From Phycisphaerae bacterium (GTDB taxonomy: Bacteria; Planctomycetota; Phycisphaerae; Sedimentisphaerales; Anaerobacaceae), in the NCBI GenBank assembly GCA_030619925.1, contig JAUXAL010000044.1:1-35214 (forward strand): 35,214 bases of DNA, written 5' to 3'. Below the pieces are notes generated by a model, which saw only the letters and a list, made by a program, of their open reading frames with translations, did not search any database and was not told the DNA's origin. Positions 33,077-35,214 of the stretch are shown here, piece after piece (position 1 is the first letter of the stretch; each line of letters opens with the position of its first letter). Made by a program: the position numbers and the translations under genes.

Positions 33077-33688
33077 TTGCGTTTGCCAAAATTAAGAGAA
33101 TTAAAAGAAGCTGTTACAGCGGTCTTTTCGCCGCGGTTTACCACTCGGTTTCCTGCTGTGCCTTGCGTAGTGCCGGAAAGGTACAGAGGCAAACCGGAAT
33201 TTGACCTCGATACCTGCATCGGCTGCGGTGCCTGTGTAAACGTCTGTCCGACCGAAGCGCTTACCCAAACCGATGTTTTCCAAGCCGACCCGCCGGTAAG
33301 AAAGATCACTCTTCGACATGATACGTGCATTTTTTGCGGCAATTGCAGGGATAATTGCACCACTGAAACGGGCATAAAGCTCTCAAACGAGTGGGACCTG
33401 GCTGGTTTAGATAGAGAAGCTATGGCTGAGACTCAGGAATTTGAGCTTCAGCTATGCGAAAAGTGTGGTGCGTTAATAGGTACCAAAAAGCATCTGGTCT
33501 GGCTTTATGAAAAGCTCGGCCCATTGGCCTATACAAACCCTTCCTTATTGATTGCCAAAAGCGGTGAGCTGCTTACCGAGCCGCAGGATGTTCGCAAGCA
33601 TGCGCAGAAGGATGAAGGTTCCCAAACAGGCGATTTTATGCGAATCCTGTGTCCTAAGTGCAAATGCGAGCTGAACATCCGGCTGTAA
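33077..33688 (+). CDS. NuoI/EchF-like ferredoxin subunit with C-terminal Cys pairs
   Basis: This is a 203-residue electron-transfer subunit. Two [4Fe-4S] motifs are clear: C47-x2-C50-x2-C53-x3-C57-P (TCIGCGACVNVCP) and C84-x2-C87-x2-C90-x3-C94 (TCIFCGNCRDNCTT), as in NuoI/MbhN/EchF/HycF. Beyond them are CEKCG (about 132-136) and CPKCKC near the end, which look like a metal-binding (zinc-ribbon-like) tail found in HycF-type subunits. It would pass electrons to the small subunit. The start is a TTG at 33077 with GGGAG 8 bases before it. Confidence 0.88.
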   Translation: MRLPKLRELKEAVTAVFSPRFTTRFPAVPCVVPERYRGKPEFDLDTCIGCGACVNVCPTEALTQTDVFQADPPVRKITLRHDTCIFCGNCRDNCTTETGIKLSNEWDLAGLDREAMAETQEFELQLCEKCGALIGTKKHLVWLYEKLGPLAYTNPSLLIAKSGELLTEPQDVRKHAQKDEGSQTGDFMRILCPKCKCELNIRL

Positions 33689-33692
33689 AATT

Positions 33693-33752
33693 CCGTATCG
33701 TATTGCGTCCCCGGTATTATGTGTATTGTATGCGATACGCGCCACGCACGAC
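33693..33752. repeat. GTATTGCG/GCGATACGC micro-repeats before the protease gene
   Basis: The spacer contains CGTATCGTATTGCG and, 30 bases on, GTATTGTATGCGATACGCGCCACGCACGAC-like wording, partly inverted copies of each other and related to the repeat at 25249-25285. The in-frame TTG at 33726 of the next gene lies in it. Confidence 0.45.
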
Positions 33753-33761
33753 AAGAATTCT

Positions 33762-34247
33762 ATGGGTACTGACCAACAACTCCTCCGGCAGCTAAATAAA
33801 TTGCGCAATTCCGCGACGCTTATTGTCGGAATCGGAAACTTATTAAAAGGTGACGATGGAGTTGGGCCGCTTGTTTGTGAGCAGCTCGCCGGAAAAACCA
33901 GTGCCGAGCTGATAGATGCCGGTACTGTGCCGGAGAATTATATCCAGCCGATTATAAAAAAAGCCCCGCGGAATCTGCTTGTTATTGATGCTATCGACTT
34001 CGGAGCCCCGGCTGGAACAATAAGGATATTCGAACCTGAGCAGCTAAACTCGCACGCTTTTTCGACGCATGCGCTCTCACCCCGGTTATTTGTTGATATG
34101 GTCTGCCAAAGTATTAAGGTTGATGTATATTTTGTCGGGATTCAACCTGCACAAACCCAATTAGGTGAATCGGTATCGCCACAAGTAAGCCAGGCCATCC
34201 AGCAGCTTTCACAGATACTTGCCGAAGTTTTCCCGCTCGAGGAGTAA
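33762..34247 (+). CDS. [NiFe] hydrogenase maturation protease (HycI/M52 type)
   Basis: This is a 161-residue endopeptidase that trims the C-terminus of the hydrogenase large subunit after nickel insertion. The metal-binding and active-site motifs are GIGNLLKGDDGVG (about 25-37), DAGTVPENY, VIDAIDFG and FSTHALSP, and resemble HycI more than HyaD/HybD. The ATG at 33762 gives the usual length; a TTG at 33726 in frame is part of the repeat upstream. It closes the operon, consistent with a need to process the HycE-like subunit. HypA-F accessory genes are not in the window. Confidence 0.93.
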   Translation: MGTDQQLLRQLNKLRNSATLIVGIGNLLKGDDGVGPLVCEQLAGKTSAELIDAGTVPENYIQPIIKKAPRNLLVIDAIDFGAPAGTIRIFEPEQLNSHAFSTHALSPRLFVDMVCQSIKVDVYFVGIQPAQTQLGESVSPQVSQAIQQLSQILAEVFPLEE

Positions 34248-34248
34248 T

Positions 34249-34298
34249 ACAGAGCCGCAACCGTTTCCTAAAACAGAGCCGCGACCGTAAGGGAGCGG
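34249..34298. repeat. Direct repeat ACAGAGCCGC(A/G)ACCGT
   Basis: A 16-mer occurs at 34249-34264 and 34273-34288 with one mismatch, the second continuing into AAGGGAGCGGT. I recognise AGAGCCGCGACCGTAAGGGAGCGG as a recurring planctomycete spacer word. It fills the convergent gap between the protease and the ACT gene; no hairpin with T-run was found. Confidence 0.6.
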
Positions 34299-34314
34299 TA
34301 TTGTACCTGTAGAT

Positions 34315-34731
34315 TTACTTGAGCAACCGAAAGGCTTTATTTGCATCGGCGGCCGAGTCAAAAGCCAGATGGACTATTGCACGTCTGCCAATGCTGGCAG
34401 CGGAGAGGCCCCGAAGATTGATGCCGGCATCGGCCAGTCGCCTCGTCAGTTGGGCACCGAGACCAGGCTTATCGGCGGCGGCGATGCGGAGCCCGCGCAA
34501 CGATACGGTTTTCGCAAAGCCTGCCTTCTTGGCGGCCCTTATTTGCTTGGCACCCTTGATAGGCGTAACAAATACCACACCTGTCCCAGGCTTTTTAGAC
34601 TCACGGCGGGCAATGGCAAATTCAAGGTCGGTGCCTGCCTGGGCAAGAGCGTCAAGTTTCTTAGCTAATCCACCGGGTCGGTCCTTAATACTGGCCGCCC
34701 ACACGTCAACGCGAGTAACATCCAGTTTCAT
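34315..34731 (-). CDS. Tandem ACT-domain protein
   Basis: This is a 138-residue protein composed of two ACT-like modules: about 5-65 (DVWAASIKDRPGGLAKKLDALAQAGTDLEF) and about 75-138 (LRIAAADKPGLGAQLTRRLADAGINLRGL). ACT domains usually bind amino acids and regulate metabolism; no catalytic domain is attached, so the partner is unknown. An excellent GGAGGA site stands 6 bases before the ATG at 34731; a TTG at 34752 upstream is not needed. It converges on the hydrogenase operon and is not part of it. Confidence 0.88.
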   Translation of the reverse strand: MKLDVTRVDVWAASIKDRPGGLAKKLDALAQAGTDLEFAIARRESKKPGTGVVFVTPIKGAKQIRAAKKAGFAKTVSLRGLRIAAADKPGLGAQLTRRLADAGINLRGLSAASIGRRAIVHLAFDSAADANKAFRLLK

Positions 34732-34774
34732 GATTTGTCCTCCAAAAAACAATTGTCACAAACTTCAAACGACC

Positions 34775-34824
34775 GTTCGTTGTTCTGTGTTCGTTGTTCA
34801 TCGATGAACTATGAACCATGAACT
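34775..34824. repeat. GTTCGTTGTTC and ATGAAC(T/C) micro-repeats
   Basis: GTTCGTTGTTC appears at 34775-34785 and 34789-34799, then a palindromic TTCATCGATGAA, then three tandem 7-mers ATGAACT, ATGAACC, ATGAACT (34804-34824). They lie 45-95 bases upstream of the ACT start on its leader side. Confidence 0.6.
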
Positions 34825-34973
34825 AAAGCATCATGACTTATCATACACTTTTTAAGACCAGCATATAATTTGACCATTGCCTCAGCCTTTGTCAATACTT
34901 TAAATAATTAGCCCCGCTATTTATTGAAGGGGTTTTTATCCAAGCGCGAGTTATTTAGCCGTTGCCGCTCCGG

Positions 34974-35115
34974 CGTAGCTCCGTGCTACGGCCCATCATG
35001 GCTCGGCCATGCCGAGACAGGCAGGCTTCGCCCTGACAGTCGCGCATCATTGGGATTATTTGGCCTGCCTTCCCGAACTGCGAATGTCGGTTTACCCGCC
35101 ACGCGAATGGCGGGT
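34974..35115. repeat. Cluster of three GC-rich hairpins
   Basis: Three perfect short stems occur within about 140 bases: CGTAGC/GCTACG (34974-34990, 5-base loop), CTCGGC/GCCGAG (35002-35016, 3-base loop) and ACCCGCCA/TGGCGGGT (35094-35115, 6-base loop). This looks like a composite REP-type element outside any gene. Confidence 0.6.
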
Positions 35116-35166
35116 TTACTCTCATAATACCCTGTAGCACAAAAGTTTACATTCATTCTTTCTAAA

Positions 35167-35208
35167 ATTGGCTTTGATTGGCTTTGAATTGGGTTTGAAT
35201 TGGGTTTG
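35167..35208. repeat. Tandem ATTGG(C/G)TTTGA repeat with T-run
   Basis: There are four units of 10-11 bases: ATTGGCTTTG, ATTGGCTTTGA, ATTGGGTTTGA and ATTGGGTTTG, followed by six T at the window end. The C-to-G change splits it in two halves. The array may continue beyond the window. Confidence 0.75.
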
Positions 35209-35214
35209 TTTTTT

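Larger units (their letters stand above)
34825..35214. other. Non-coding, repeat-rich right end
   Basis: I see no gene in the last 390 bases. A 67-codon plus-strand frame at 34924-35127 is formed by the hairpin cluster and has no ribosome site. A short CCCC...GGGG stem with TTTTT (34912-34937) is too weak to call as a terminator. Hairpin cluster and terminal tandem repeat are listed separately. Confidence 0.6.

Noticed and set aside
34912-34937. Possible intrinsic terminator CCCC...GGGG-TTTTT
   Set aside because: The stem is only 4 bp with a 13-base loop, and no gene on the plus strand ends near it.
34924-35127. 67-codon plus-strand frame near the right end
   Set aside because: It spans three short hairpins of a repeat block and lacks a ribosome site; better explained as non-coding repeat.

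Overview
The window (about 35.2 kb) looks like chromosomal DNA from an anaerobic planctomycete, most likely of the class Phycisphaerae (Sedimentisphaerales-like). This is an inference. It rests on the LamG protein at the left end, with its PANEATDI...W.PG and YYWRVDE fibronectin-like segment, on the secreted polysaccharide-lyase, PhoD and C69 enzymes, and on a spacer word (AGAGCCGCGACCGTAAGGGAGCGG) that I associate with planctomycete intergenic DNA. No rRNA, tRNA or CRISPR array is visible.

Region 1 (1-1110, minus): a secreted LamG protein that runs off the left edge. Its leader (about 1111-1290) has a promoter-like pair, a stem-loop and a possible 27-codon leader ORF.

Region 2 (1756-12066, minus): a chemotaxis-type signalling cluster. 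In transcription order it is cheY, cheX, a CheC-like/CBS fusion, a possible 52-aa small ORF, cheA, cheR, cheD, cheB, cheW and an MCP. Every core component is present, including two proteins carrying the CheY-P phosphatase motif, but there is no flagellar or pilus gene in the window, so the output is unknown. The CheC/CBS protein has an acidic linker built from a 231-bp in-frame tandem duplication.

Region 3 (12520-20375, plus): secreted and membrane catabolic functions. These are a heparinase II/III-type lyase, a dicarboxylate/amino-acid:cation symporter, a C69 dipeptidase and a PhoD-like lipoprotein. The last three are closely spaced and may be one transcript behind a good sigma-70-type promoter at 14769-14797.

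Region 4 (20655-34247, plus): the most notable part. The redox sensor Rex is followed by a long operon: HydB-like and HydG-like subunits (an NAD(P)-linked diaphorase module), a polyferredoxin, a NuoH-like subunit, a NuoB-like small subunit, a fused NuoC/NuoD-like [NiFe] large subunit with both CxxC pairs, a NuoL-like subunit, a fused MbhD/E-like protein, MrpB, C, D, E, F and G homologues, a NuoI-like ferredoxin and a hydrogenase maturation protease. The inferred product is a group 4 membrane [NiFe] hydrogenase joined to an Mrp-type cation/proton module and apparently wired to NAD(P)H, with Rex sensing NADH/NAD+ next door.

Region 5 (34315-35214): a convergent double-ACT protein, then about 480 bp of repeat-rich non-coding DNA. 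The hydrogenase operon spacers carry several unrelated micro-repeats, including one 83-bp MITE/REP-like element and one tract that appears to lie in frame inside the NuoL-like gene.
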